Assembly: GCF_003259745.1 (NCBI RefSeq)
Contig: NZ_QLMC01000001.1
Coordinates: 310,001-374,000, forward strand
DNA length: 64,000 nt
Reading direction: 5' to 3'
DNA from: Larkinella arboricola
GTDB taxonomy: Bacteria; Bacteroidota; Bacteroidia; Cytophagales; Spirosomataceae
Shown: positions 24,440 to 34,047 of the stretch, piece after piece
Layout: each line of letters begins with the position of its first letter
Numbering within the stretch: position 1 is the stretch's first letter
The notes under the pieces: model-generated
Told to the model about the DNA's origin: nothing
Seen by the model: the letters and a program-made list of their open reading frames with translations, nothing else
Databases searched by the model: none
Position numbers and translations under genes: made by a program

Positions 24440-25867
24440 ATGCACGTTACATCACCCGTGAGAACCCCACTGGTAACCGGGGGTAAGACATATGCCGACG
24501 TGACAGAAGACATCTGCAAGCAGGTTGAAGGGAAACCAACCCGGGCCTGGACCATTGCCTTTGTCATTTCGTTTGTCGTCCTGATTTACGGTACCTGTTG
24601 TGTCTTCTGGACCTGGTGGGAAGGGCTGGGCGTATGGGGTTTGAATAAAACCATCGGTTGGGCCTGGGATATTACCAACTTCGTGTGGTGGGTTGGTATC
24701 GGTCACGCTGGTACGCTGATCTCTGCCATTCTGCTGCTGTTCCGGATGAAATACCGTACATCCATCAACCGGGCGGCTGAAGCCATGACCATCTTCGCCG
24801 TACTTTGTGCCGCCAGTTTCATTCTGATGCACATGGGCCGTCCCTGGCTGGCTCACTGGGCGCTGCCGTTGCCAAACACATTCGGTTCGTTGTGGGTGAA
24901 TTTCAACTCTCCACTGGTTTGGGACGTATTTGCCATCAGTACATATTTTACCGTATCACTTGTTTTCTGGTATATGGGTCTGGTGCCTGACCTGGCAACC
25001 ATCCGCGACCGGGCGACCAGCAAAGTTTCACGGTATATCTACGGTGCGTTTTCGCTGGGCTGGAATGGTGGAGCCAAAACCTGGGCTCGTTATGAATACA
25101 TCAGCTTGATTCTGGCCGGTATCTCAACACCCCTCGTACTTTCCGTTCACACAATTGTATCATTTGACTTTGCAACCTCGGTAATTCCGGGCTGGCACAC
25201 CACCATTTTCCCTCCTTACTTTGTTGCGGGTGCAATCTTCTCGGGCTTTGCCATGGTGCAGAACCTAATGCTGATCACACGGGTGGTGTTCAAACTGGAA
25301 GACTACATTACCTTTGAGCACATCGAGTCGATGAATAAAATCATCACGCTGACGGGTTCAATTGTTGGTGTTGCTTACATTACGGAGTTCTTTATTGCCT
25401 GGTATTCAGGGGTTGACTATGAGCGGTACGCCTTCATTAACCGGGCGTTTGGCCCATACTGGTGGGCATACTGGGCGATGATGACTTGTAACGTAATTTC
25501 TCCACAGTTGTTCTGGTCACGGCGGATTCGCCGGAGCATTACCTGGACGTTTGTGCTATCGGTTATCGTAAACATTGGTATGTGGTTCGAGCGGTTTGTT
25601 ATTATCGTAACATCCCTGCACCGTGACTACCTCCCATCAAGCTGGGCCATGTTCTCACCGACGATGTTTGACATTGGTGACTATATTTTCTCTTTCGGAT
25701 TATTCTTTACCCTGTTCCTGCTGTTTGCCAAGTTCTTGCCGGTAATCAACATGTTCGAGGTGAAAGCCATCATCCGTTCAGCTTCTGAAAGACTGCCAGC
25801 GTCTGTATCAGGTGTGGCAAAAGGAGAAAATGTGACAAGTCCGACTTATAACAAAGACGTCGAGTAA
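24440..25867 (+). CDS. actC: Alternative complex III membrane subunit ActC (NrfD/PsrC-like)
   Basis: This 475-residue polytopic protein of the NrfD/PsrC family has about ten membrane segments. It binds menaquinol near the periplasmic face and is one of the two quinol-site candidates in ACIII. The N-terminal block (RTPLVTGGKTYADVTEDI) and WWVGIGHAGTLISAILLLF segment are typical. It lies between actB and actD with short gaps. Confidence 0.94.
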   Translation: MHVTSPVRTPLVTGGKTYADVTEDICKQVEGKPTRAWTIAFVISFVVLIYGTCCVFWTWWEGLGVWGLNKTIGWAWDITNFVWWVGIGHAGTLISAILLLFRMKYRTSINRAAEAMTIFAVLCAASFILMHMGRPWLAHWALPLPNTFGSLWVNFNSPLVWDVFAISTYFTVSLVFWYMGLVPDLATIRDRATSKVSRYIYGAFSLGWNGGAKTWARYEYISLILAGISTPLVLSVHTIVSFDFATSVIPGWHTTIFPPYFVAGAIFSGFAMVQNLMLITRVVFKLEDYITFEHIESMNKIITLTGSIVGVAYITEFFIAWYSGVDYERYAFINRAFGPYWWAYWAMMTCNVISPQLFWSRRIRRSITWTFVLSVIVNIGMWFERFVIIVTSLHRDYLPSSWAMFSPTMFDIGDYIFSFGLFFTLFLLFAKFLPVINMFEVKAIIRSASERLPASVSGVAKGENVTSPTYNKDVE

Positions 25868-25917
25868 TTGATCAGCTCACTTACCCGAAAGAACCGGTTT
25901 AAAATTTCACTATAAGC

Positions 25918-26451
25918 ATGTCTCAACATAACGATAGCGCAAAATTTCTAGTCGGCGTTTACGATGATGATGAAGTCGTCCTGAAAGCTGTTACTGAGGT
26001 TAAAAGCGCAGGGGTGAGAATCCACGAAGTTTACACCCCATTTCCTATCCACGGACTTGACGTCGCCTTAGGCCATCCCCGGACTCGTATAGGTATTGCC
26101 GCGTTCCTGTTTGGTTTGACAGGGTTCCTTTGCATGGTAGCGTTAACGTATTATACCATGGGCTATGACTGGCCAATGATTATTGGCGGTAAGGATCACT
26201 ATGCTTATCCAGCATATATCCCTGTCATGTTTGAGTTCACGGTTCTGTTTACAGCTTTAGGTATGGTGGGTACGTTTTTGATATCCAACGGCTTAGGGCC
26301 CACGACGAAACCCTTGATGTTCGATCTTCGCAGTACGGATAACAAGTTTGTGATGGCGATCGACCTAAGCAAAAACAAGCAGTCCGAAACAGAGATTGCT
26401 AGCGTTTTGCGGGCTTCCGGCGCTGCTGAAGTAAATGTAAAACAATTTTAA
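25918..26451 (+). CDS. actD: Alternative complex III subunit ActD (DUF3341)
   Basis: This 177-residue protein has a cytoplasmic N-terminal domain (KFLVGVYDDDEVVLKAV) and two membrane segments (about 58-80 and 100-122), the layout of ActD/DUF3341. It contributes structural contacts near ActC. No cofactor motif is present. The gene spacing to actC and actE is 50 and 15 bases. Confidence 0.92.
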   Translation: MSQHNDSAKFLVGVYDDDEVVLKAVTEVKSAGVRIHEVYTPFPIHGLDVALGHPRTRIGIAAFLFGLTGFLCMVALTYYTMGYDWPMIIGGKDHYAYPAYIPVMFEFTVLFTALGMVGTFLISNGLGPTTKPLMFDLRSTDNKFVMAIDLSKNKQSETEIASVLRASGAAEVNVKQF

Positions 26452-26466
26452 TCCGACTGACGACAC

Positions 26467-27084
26467 ATGAAGTTTACGCGACTGAACCGCTCTCTTCTGT
26501 TGATGGCAGCCGCCATGCTAACGATAACCGCCTGCAAGCGGGGGCACGATAATCCGGGTACGCAATATGCCCCGAATATGTACGAGCCTGTTGGTTACGA
26601 GCCATACAAGCAAGAGGAAGGGTTCAAAACTCCTTATACTGACAAAGGTACTAAGGGTACGGCTTTATGGTTACCTGTAAAAGGAACCGTATCCCGTCGT
26701 AATTATAATACTGGGTTCGGAGAAGGGGATACCACCACTAAAGACCTGATGATTTATAACATCCCGGCGGATAGTATTGAAATCTCAGAACGTGCTCTGG
26801 TTAATCCAGTTCCGTTAACCGAAAAGACTCTGGCCGAAGGTAAAGAATATTATACGCGTTTTTGCCAGCATTGCCACGGCGAAACGGGTAAAGGCGACGG
26901 TCTGGTAGCTGCTCAATACAAAGGCGTTCCCAATTATGGAGGTATGTCTGGCATGAAAGAAGGGCATATTTTTCACGTAATCACTCATGGGCGTGGTCGT
27001 ATGTGGCCTCATGGATCACAGATAACGCCAGAAGATCGCTGGAAAATTGTGCATTACGTTCGTAAACTGCAAACGGGCGGATAA
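26467..27084 (+). CDS. actE: Alternative complex III monoheme cytochrome c subunit ActE
   Basis: This 205-residue lipoprotein (lipobox TITAC, acylated Cys near residue 23) has one heme-binding motif, CQHCHGETGKGDG, near residue 136, and a distal Met candidate in the C-terminal half (GRMWPHG). In ACIII, ActE is the periplasmic monoheme subunit that delivers electrons to the oxidase or soluble cytochrome c. Together with ActA there would be seven hemes c. Confidence 0.92.
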   Translation: MKFTRLNRSLLLMAAAMLTITACKRGHDNPGTQYAPNMYEPVGYEPYKQEEGFKTPYTDKGTKGTALWLPVKGTVSRRNYNTGFGEGDTTTKDLMIYNIPADSIEISERALVNPVPLTEKTLAEGKEYYTRFCQHCHGETGKGDGLVAAQYKGVPNYGGMSGMKEGHIFHVITHGRGRMWPHGSQITPEDRWKIVHYVRKLQTGG

Positions 27085-27121
27085 TAGTCTATTGGAAGAA
27101 TCATTATAGTTCAAAAAAAGA

Positions 27122-28450
27122 ATGGCTCATACACATTCAATCCCGTCTGTCGACGAACAATTTGAATTTACAGCCGAAAGCAAGCGAAATCTGACCATCG
27201 GCATCGTTGCTGGCGTCGTGCTGGTTGGTATTGGTGCTTTCCTGGCCGCAAAAGGCGTGGGGGGACATGAACACGCAGCAGCTACTCATGGCGCTGCGGC
27301 TCATGGTCACGAAGCGGCCCACGGGGCCGCTGCTGCCGAAGGACATCACTATAAATGGACGACCCGTTTGTGGGCAAACGTTTGGGTAAACAGCGTTTAC
27401 TTCCTGGGTGCATCTGTCATTGGAATGTTCTTTATTGCTTACAACTACCTGGCTCAGGCTGGGTGGTCGGCTGTATTCAAACGGGTGCCCGAAGCACTGC
27501 CTGCCTTTTTACCAGTAATCGGCGTTGTTATGCTAATTACTTTCTTTGTGGCTGGACACGATCTATTCCACTGGACTCATGAAGGGCTATACGAAGTCGG
27601 CGGGCCAGAATATGATCCAATCATTGCAGGAAAGAAAGGCTTTTTAAATACACCGTTTTTCGTTATTCGATTGGTTATATACTTCGTAGCCTGGTACTGG
27701 TTATGGCGTGTTGTCCGTAACTACTCGTTGAAGGAAGACCTCGAAGGAGGAACGGAGTACTATGAGAAGAGCATCAAGTACGGAACGGCCTTTTTAGTTG
27801 TATTTGCCGTAACCTCATCAACGTCGGCCTGGGATCTGGTGATGTCGATTGACACCCACTGGTTCAGTACCATGTTTGGTTGGTATACGCTGGCAAGCTG
27901 GCACGTAACGGGATTGGCGATTATTACGTTAATTATCGTAAATCTAAAAGAAAAAGGCTTGTTAAAAGCCGTAAATGCGAGCCATTTACATGATTTAGGT
28001 AAATTCATGTTTGCCTTCAGTATTTTCTGGGCTTATGTATGGTTTGCTCAGTTTATGCTCATTTATTACGCTAACCTTCCGGAAGAAACTATTTACTACC
28101 GGGAACGCTTTAGTGGTTATGGAGGTATCTACAAAGCTCCATTCTTTATTAATTTGTTGCTATGTTTTGTGTTCCCCTTCCTGGTGCTGATGACGCGCGA
28201 TGCCAAACGGACGCCGATTATTCTGAAGATTGCCTGTTGGGGGATTATTGTGGGGCACTATTTTGACTTCTATACGAACATCATGCCGGGTACGGTGGGT
28301 GAGCATGGAGGCTTTGGGCCAATTGAGTTCGGAATGATTCTGATTTTTGCCTGTGCCTTTATCTGGTCTGTTTCAACTCAATTAGCGAAGGCAAACCTGA
28401 TTCCGAAAAATCACCCGATGTTGGAAGAATCATTGCACCACGATATTTAG
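27122..28450 (+). CDS. actF: Alternative complex III membrane subunit ActF
   Basis: This 442-residue polytopic protein resembles ActC and is the second NrfD-like quinone-pocket subunit of ACIII. About ten hydrophobic segments follow an N-terminal anchor. A loop near residues 49-79 is very rich in His and Ala (repeated HG, HEAA). Conserved segments such as TSSTSAWDLVMSIDTHWFSTMFGWY are present. It is followed by coxB after 41 bases. Confidence 0.93.
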   Translation: MAHTHSIPSVDEQFEFTAESKRNLTIGIVAGVVLVGIGAFLAAKGVGGHEHAAATHGAAAHGHEAAHGAAAAEGHHYKWTTRLWANVWVNSVYFLGASVIGMFFIAYNYLAQAGWSAVFKRVPEALPAFLPVIGVVMLITFFVAGHDLFHWTHEGLYEVGGPEYDPIIAGKKGFLNTPFFVIRLVIYFVAWYWLWRVVRNYSLKEDLEGGTEYYEKSIKYGTAFLVVFAVTSSTSAWDLVMSIDTHWFSTMFGWYTLASWHVTGLAIITLIIVNLKEKGLLKAVNASHLHDLGKFMFAFSIFWAYVWFAQFMLIYYANLPEETIYYRERFSGYGGIYKAPFFINLLLCFVFPFLVLMTRDAKRTPIILKIACWGIIVGHYFDFYTNIMPGTVGEHGGFGPIEFGMILIFACAFIWSVSTQLAKANLIPKNHPMLEESLHHDI

Positions 28451-28491
28451 AAACCAGTACTTTTTGTATTCATATTCATTCTCAGATTACT

Positions 28492-29625
28492 ATGGTTTAC
28501 GTTGTAGGACTGTTGTCGTTAGTATTTCTGGTACTGGCTATTCTGGTACTGACGCGATTGACCTCTATTCTAAAAGGCGTCAATGCTGGTGATACTACCG
28601 AAGAAATTGAACGTATCGGAGGAACTGGCAATCGTGTTAACGCATTTTTGTTTATTGGCTTTTTTGTTGTAGGAGCTATAGCTGTTGCCTGGTCGTTTTT
28701 ACATGCTCGGCAGTATTTCCTGCCCGAGGCCTCTTCTCCTCATGGTCGTCATACCGATGGCCTGTTCTGGCTGGTAATGGCAATTATTACGATTGCCTTT
28801 GTTGTAACGAATGCGCTTTTGTTCTTCTTTGCTTATAAATATCAATACCGTAAGGGTCATAAAGCAACGTATTATCCGGAAAACCATAAACTGGAGTTGA
28901 TCTGGACGGTTATTCCGGCTGTCGTTATGGCGTTGCTGGTATTTACAGGCTGGCGGGCATGGCGCGATATTACAAGCGAAGCGCCCGAAAATGCATTGAA
29001 CATTGAAATTGTTGGAAGACAATTCAACTGGGAAATGCGGTATCCAGGCGTCGATAATAACAAGTTGGGTAACTACAATTACAAATTGATTGATGCCAAC
29101 AATGTTATAGGTCTTGATCTGGAGGACGAAGCCTCTTTTGATGATGTTACTACATCAACGGAGATGCATATTCCCGTGAACCGGCCTGTGTTATTAAAGA
29201 TCCGTGCCAGAGATGTTCTGCACAGCGTTTTTATTCCGCACATGCGCGTAAAAATGGATGCGGTACCGGGTATGCCAACACGGTTCTGGTTTATTGCCGA
29301 TAAAACGACGGATGAGATGCGCAACGAAACCGGCAATCCAGATTTCAAATATGAAATTGCCTGTACAGAAGTTTGTGGACAGGGGCACTTCTCCATGCGG
29401 ACTACACTGGTTGTAGAAGACGAAGAATCGTATAACAAATGGATGGCCCAACAGAAACCGTGGTTGACAAAGAACCCGGATTATCTGGCCCGGGTTCCGG
29501 ATAAGCTGAAAGCAAAAGCCGCTAAATACATACCGGCAGACGCAGGGGCTCAAGCACCGTCCGACAGTACAGCGGCACCAGCTGAAGAAGGTGCCGGAGC
29601 AGCACCGAGTGCAGCGCTGCGATAA
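28492..29625 (+). CDS. coxB: Cytochrome c oxidase subunit II with CuA site
   Basis: This 377-residue protein carries the CuA centre. The ligands H (LHSVFIPHM) and C-x3-C-x3-H-x2-M (CTEVCGQGHFSM) are all present. Two extra hydrophobic segments (about 1-22 and 50-68) precede the usual hairpin (about 90-150), and the C-terminus has a long Ala/Pro/Ser-rich tail. There is no fused cytochrome c domain, so electrons must come from ACIII/ActE or a soluble cytochrome. Confidence 0.95.
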   Translation: MVYVVGLLSLVFLVLAILVLTRLTSILKGVNAGDTTEEIERIGGTGNRVNAFLFIGFFVVGAIAVAWSFLHARQYFLPEASSPHGRHTDGLFWLVMAIITIAFVVTNALLFFFAYKYQYRKGHKATYYPENHKLELIWTVIPAVVMALLVFTGWRAWRDITSEAPENALNIEIVGRQFNWEMRYPGVDNNKLGNYNYKLIDANNVIGLDLEDEASFDDVTTSTEMHIPVNRPVLLKIRARDVLHSVFIPHMRVKMDAVPGMPTRFWFIADKTTDEMRNETGNPDFKYEIACTEVCGQGHFSMRTTLVVEDEESYNKWMAQQKPWLTKNPDYLARVPDKLKAKAAKYIPADAGAQAPSDSTAAPAEEGAGAAPSAALR

Positions 29626-29666
29626 TCGATTAACTCAAGCATAGCGACCTTATAAAATTAGATATT

Positions 29667-31547
29667 ATGGCATCCGTTGAAACGAACGCAGCAGCCGCGG
29701 CTCATGTTGAAGAACATGATCACCACGAAGAGCTAAGTTTTATCAGGAAATATATTTTCTCGGAGGACCACAAGGTAATTGCGAAGCAATATATGTTCTC
29801 AGGTGTTTTCTGGGCCATTATTGGAGCTTCGCTGTCCATTCTGTTCCGTTTACAATTGGGTTTCCCCAATTTGAACCTGGAATGGCTCCGTCCAATCCTT
29901 GGAAACTGGATTGACGACTCTGGAAAGCTGGATAAAGAATTCTATCTGGCACTGGTTACCATGCACGGTACCATCATGGTATTTTTTGTGTTAACAGCCG
30001 GGTTGAGTGGAACATTCAGTAACTTCTTGATTCCTCTGCAAGTTGGTGCACGCGATATGGCATCTGGCTTCTTAAACATGCTTTCATACTGGTTCTTCTT
30101 CTTATCCAGTGTTATCATGTTTGGGTCACTGTTTATTGAAACAGGTCCGGCATCAGGAGGGTGGGTAATTTATCCTCCGTTGAGTGCTTTACCACAAGCT
30201 ATGTCCGGTTCAGGGCTTGGGATGAGCCTGTGGCTGATCTCTATGGCCTTGTTTATTGTTTCGCAATTGCTGGGCGGTATTAACTACATTACTACCGTTA
30301 TCAACCTGCGGACCCGGGGGATGTCATTTAGCAAGATGCCCCTGACGATATGGGCGTTCCTGCTGACGGCTGTTTTAGGGTTGATTTCGTTCCCGGTTCT
30401 TTTGTCAGCTGCTCTTTTGCTGATTTTTGACCGGAGCATGGGAACCAGCTTCTACCTGTCAGAAATTTACATTGGTGGTGAAGCGCTGCCTAACGTAGGT
30501 GGTAGCCCAATCCTGTTCCAGCACTTATTCTGGTTCCTGGGGCACCCGGAAGTGTATATCGTCCTTTTGCCAGCACTGGGAATTACGTCTGAAATCATCG
30601 CTACGAACTCCCGTAAACCCATATTTGGTTATCGGGCCATGATTGCCTCCATGATCGGTATTGCCTTCCTGGCATTTATTGTATGGGCGCACCATATGTT
30701 CGTAACCGGTATGAACCCGTTCCTGGGCTCGATCTTTATGTTCCTGACGCTGATTATCGCTGTTCCATCGGCGGTGAAAGCGTTCAACTATATTACGACG
30801 CTATGGCGCGGTAACATTGTGTTTACCCCCGCCATGCTTTTCTCCATCGGTCTGGTATCCTTCTTTATCTCTGGTGGTTTGACGGGTATTATCCTTGGAA
30901 ACAGTGCACTGGATATTCAGCTGCACGATACGTACTTCGTTGTGGCTCACTTCCACTTAGTAATGGGAGCCGCATCAGCGTTTGGCTTCCTGGCCGGGGT
31001 ATACCACTGGTTCCCGAAGTTCTTCGGACGCATGATGAATAAAACGTTGGGTTATATTCACTTCTGGTTCACTTTCGTCGGAATCTATCTGGTGTTCTTC
31101 CCAATGCACTATATCGGTATTGCCGGTTTCCCTCGTCGGTATTATTCATTCACCTCGTATGAAGCCTTCCGGACGTTTGGAGATTTGAATATGTTCGTAA
31201 GTATAGCGGCCATCTTTACCTTCGCAGCGCAGTTTCTATTTCTTTGGAACTTCTTCTACAGCATTTTCCGTGGAAGAAAAGCTCCTCAGAATCCATGGCG
31301 TTCAAATACGTTGGAGTGGACAACTCCGGTAAATCCGGGACACGGCAACTGGCCGGGCGAAATTCCGGCAGTTTATCGCTGGCCATATGATTACAGCAAA
31401 CCGGGAGCAAACGACGATTTTATCCCGCAGAACGTTCCTTATTCTCAAACTCCGGAATCCAATCTGCCGCATGAGAATGCTCTGATTGCCCTGGAAAAAG
31501 AGATCGAGGCACAGAACTATAATGACCAGTTCAAACAGCCTCACTAA
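29667..31547 (+). CDS. coxA: Cytochrome c oxidase subunit I
   Basis: This 626-residue heme-copper oxidase catalytic subunit has the CuB/heme ligands in GHPEVYI, WAHHMFVTGMN and VVAHFHLVMG; the Tyr after HPEV is the cross-linked residue of A-type oxidases. It reduces oxygen to water and pumps protons. The N-terminus has a His/Glu cluster (HVEEHDHHEE). The 3' end overlaps the heme A synthase start by 26 bases. Confidence 0.97.
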   Translation: MASVETNAAAAAHVEEHDHHEELSFIRKYIFSEDHKVIAKQYMFSGVFWAIIGASLSILFRLQLGFPNLNLEWLRPILGNWIDDSGKLDKEFYLALVTMHGTIMVFFVLTAGLSGTFSNFLIPLQVGARDMASGFLNMLSYWFFFLSSVIMFGSLFIETGPASGGWVIYPPLSALPQAMSGSGLGMSLWLISMALFIVSQLLGGINYITTVINLRTRGMSFSKMPLTIWAFLLTAVLGLISFPVLLSAALLLIFDRSMGTSFYLSEIYIGGEALPNVGGSPILFQHLFWFLGHPEVYIVLLPALGITSEIIATNSRKPIFGYRAMIASMIGIAFLAFIVWAHHMFVTGMNPFLGSIFMFLTLIIAVPSAVKAFNYITTLWRGNIVFTPAMLFSIGLVSFFISGGLTGIILGNSALDIQLHDTYFVVAHFHLVMGAASAFGFLAGVYHWFPKFFGRMMNKTLGYIHFWFTFVGIYLVFFPMHYIGIAGFPRRYYSFTSYEAFRTFGDLNMFVSIAAIFTFAAQFLFLWNFFYSIFRGRKAPQNPWRSNTLEWTTPVNPGHGNWPGEIPAVYRWPYDYSKPGANDDFIPQNVPYSQTPESNLPHENALIALEKEIEAQNYNDQFKQPH

Positions 31548-32544
31548 TAAACGTGAACACCTGTTCCGGCGTCTGGCCTTACTAACGGTTATCACCATCT
31601 ATCTGGTTATTATTGCAGGTGGTATTGTTAGAAGTACGGGCTCCGGAATGGGCTGTCCAGATTGGCCGAGATGTTTTGGAAGATGGATACCACCCACAGA
31701 AGCATCTCAGTTGCCGCCTAATTATCAGGAAATCTACGGAGCCAAACTGAAGGGCGAAATAGAATTTAACGCAGCCAAGACCTGGATTGAATATGTAAAC
31801 CGGTTAGTGGGTGCGTTTTCTGGCTTGCTGGTGTTTGCCCTGCTGATCACGTCCATTTCATATTTAAAGAAGGATAAACGGGTTTTCTATGGAAGCCTGT
31901 TATCTTTTATATTGATCGGCTTAAATGGCTGGCTGGGGTCGCGTGTTGTCGCAACGGAGTTAGCTCCGTATCTGGTGACACTGCACATGCTGCTGGCCAT
32001 TCTGGTTGTTTTTGCTCTTCTCTATGTCATGACGGTTTCTTACGGTGGACATATTAAGATTGAGCCAATCACCGGAAGCAAAGCATGGGTCAATCAGATT
32101 TTGCTCTGGACTATGATCCTGTCAGTAATTCAGGTGTTAATAGGAACCCAGGTTCGCGAAGCAATTGATGAAGTCATTCAGCGGATTGGTTACACTGAAC
32201 GGCATCGGTGGATTGATAGCCTGGATTATCGTTTCTACATCCATCGCACCTTCTCATTGATTATCTTAGCCTTTCATTTAGCCGCCATTTACCAATTAAG
32301 GAAACATTCGAGAGAGACGGGGCTGCTGTCTAGGCTGACAAACGCTCTAATTGCATTAGTTGTCATAGAGATTCTATCTGGCATGGTGTTGGCTTATTTT
32401 GCAGTTCCAGCCATTGCACAACCGATTCACTTGACGTTGGCGATTGTTATTTTGGGGATACAATTCACGGCGTTGCTACTGTTAAATGCCGATCGATTAA
32501 TTAAGAATCAGGCGGTTCATCTGCCTCATTATTCAAAAGTATAG
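31522..32544 (+). CDS. ctaA: Heme A synthase (COX15/CtaA)
   Basis: With the ATG at 31522 the product is 340 residues and begins MTSSNSLTNKREHLF. The GGIVRSTGSGMGCPDWPRCFG block and the conserved His pairs (LHMLLA, HRTFSLI, FHLA, QPIHLTLA) identify CtaA, which oxidises the C8 methyl of heme O to give heme A for CoxA. A reading from 31486 would lie further inside coxA and adds residues unlike the family. It is translationally close to ctaB (one-base gap). Confidence 0.92.
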   Translation: MTSSNSLTNKREHLFRRLALLTVITIYLVIIAGGIVRSTGSGMGCPDWPRCFGRWIPPTEASQLPPNYQEIYGAKLKGEIEFNAAKTWIEYVNRLVGAFSGLLVFALLITSISYLKKDKRVFYGSLLSFILIGLNGWLGSRVVATELAPYLVTLHMLLAILVVFALLYVMTVSYGGHIKIEPITGSKAWVNQILLWTMILSVIQVLIGTQVREAIDEVIQRIGYTERHRWIDSLDYRFYIHRTFSLIILAFHLAAIYQLRKHSRETGLLSRLTNALIALVVIEILSGMVLAYFAVPAIAQPIHLTLAIVILGIQFTALLLLNADRLIKNQAVHLPHYSKV

Positions 32545-32545
32545 A

Positions 32546-33433
32546 ATGCAACAAACTAAAAGCGTTGGAATCGGTTCATTTGCTTTAAAAAGCAAAGCCT
32601 ATTTTGAATTATTAAAGTTTCGTTTGTCGGCTTTCGTAGCGCTATCCGGGATGTTTGGTTATAGCTTAGCTGTACACCGCATCGACTGGCTGAAATTAGG
32701 AATGCTGTTCATTGCGTCACTGGCTATGACAGGAGCCGCAAATATCATTAATCAGATTATTGAAAAAGAGTATGATAAGTTAATGAAACGAACGGCGGGG
32801 CGGCCGCTTCCAATGGGGCGTTTGAGCGTTCAGGAGGCTGCGATTTACGCCTTTGTGCTGTTTGTAATTGCCTGTTACTTATTCATCGCTTTCTTTAACC
32901 TACGGGCTTGTGCCTTGTCCGTCCTGTCGCTGCTTTTATATGGGTTTGTGTATACTCCCTTGAAGCGTGTGGGGCCTATTGCGGTATTTGTAGGAGCTTT
33001 GCCCGGAGCATTCCCTCCCATGATTGGTTGGGTTGCGGCAACGAATCATTACGGTTTGGAGCCCGGCATCCTGTTTGCAATCCAATTCTTCTGGCAGTTT
33101 CCACATTTCTGGGCTATTGCCTGGGTTGCAGACAATGATTATAAAAAAGCTGGTTTTAAACTGCTGCCCTCTGTAGGAGGTAAAGATGAGAGTACAGCGT
33201 TACAGATTATGATTTGTACGTTATGTCTCTTACCCGTGGGGTGGCTGCCTTACGAACTGGGCATGACCGGTATAAATTCAGCGGTGGTAGCGACAGTTTG
33301 CGGAATTCTATTTTTAGCTCAGACGTTCTATTTAATGAGAAAGCGAACGGACAAAGCGGCTTTGCAGATTATGTTTGGATCATTTCTGTATTTGCCGATT
33401 GTCCAGATTGCGTTCCTGTTGGACAAATTATAA
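32546..33433 (+). CDS. ctaB: Protoheme IX farnesyltransferase (heme O synthase)
   Basis: This 295-residue UbiA-family membrane protein adds farnesyl to heme B. Its Mg-prenyl-diphosphate motif reads NQIIEKEYDKLMKRT, so the first two Asp of the usual DxDxD are Glu, a conservative change. About eight membrane segments are visible. It sits between ctaA and the subunit III genes, giving the operon a complete heme A pathway. Confidence 0.93.
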   Translation: MQQTKSVGIGSFALKSKAYFELLKFRLSAFVALSGMFGYSLAVHRIDWLKLGMLFIASLAMTGAANIINQIIEKEYDKLMKRTAGRPLPMGRLSVQEAAIYAFVLFVIACYLFIAFFNLRACALSVLSLLLYGFVYTPLKRVGPIAVFVGALPGAFPPMIGWVAATNHYGLEPGILFAIQFFWQFPHFWAIAWVADNDYKKAGFKLLPSVGGKDESTALQIMICTLCLLPVGWLPYELGMTGINSAVVATVCGILFLAQTFYLMRKRTDKAALQIMFGSFLYLPIVQIAFLLDKL

Positions 33434-33439
33434 CAAACT

Positions 33440-34030
33440 ATGAGCGAAACGGTTAAAATTATGGCAGTGGCGGAGGAGCCCGAGGAAACCTTGTCGATGA
33501 ACCCTAAAAAGTTCATCCTATGGCTCTTCGTTGTGAGTATTGTAATGCTATTTGCGGCCATGACAAGTGCTTACCTTGTTCGACGGGCGGAAGGTAACTG
33601 GCTGGAGTTTGAAATACCGTCTATTTTTTGGTACAGCACGGTAGTTCTCCTTATCAGCAGCGTTTCTATGCATTGGGCATATAAAGCGGCAAAAAAAGAT
33701 GATTTCGGGGTATTGAGAACAGCAATTTCTATTACTTTTGCGTTTGGATTGGCCTTTTTGGTTATGCAATTCTTGGGTTGGCAGGATCTGGTAGCTCAAA
33801 ACGTATTTTTTGTCGGCAATCCTGCCGGATCGTTTATGTACGTTTTTACCGGTCTCCATGCTTTTCACCTTATTAGCGGTCTTATTATAATTTTATTTGC
33901 ATTACGGGCCGCTTTCAAGCTGAAAATCCATGCCAAAAACCTGAACCAGATTGAAATTTGTGCGACTTACTGGCATTTTCTGGATGTTCTGTGGGTTTAT
34001 TTATTTGGCTTTTTATTGTATTTTAATTGA
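33440..34030 (+). CDS. Cytochrome c oxidase subunit III, shorter paralog
   Basis: This 196-residue heme-copper oxidase subunit III has five hydrophobic segments, with GSFMYVFTGLHAFHLISGL and YWHFLDVLWVYLFGFLLYF typical of the family. A second, longer subunit III follows immediately. Tandem subunit III genes are usual in Bacteroidota cox operons. It lacks the two N-terminal helices of the mitochondrial-type protein. Confidence 0.9.
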   Translation: MSETVKIMAVAEEPEETLSMNPKKFILWLFVVSIVMLFAAMTSAYLVRRAEGNWLEFEIPSIFWYSTVVLLISSVSMHWAYKAAKKDDFGVLRTAISITFAFGLAFLVMQFLGWQDLVAQNVFFVGNPAGSFMYVFTGLHAFHLISGLIIILFALRAAFKLKIHAKNLNQIEICATYWHFLDVLWVYLFGFLLYFN

Positions 34031-34047
34031 TTCAATTTCTGTAAAGC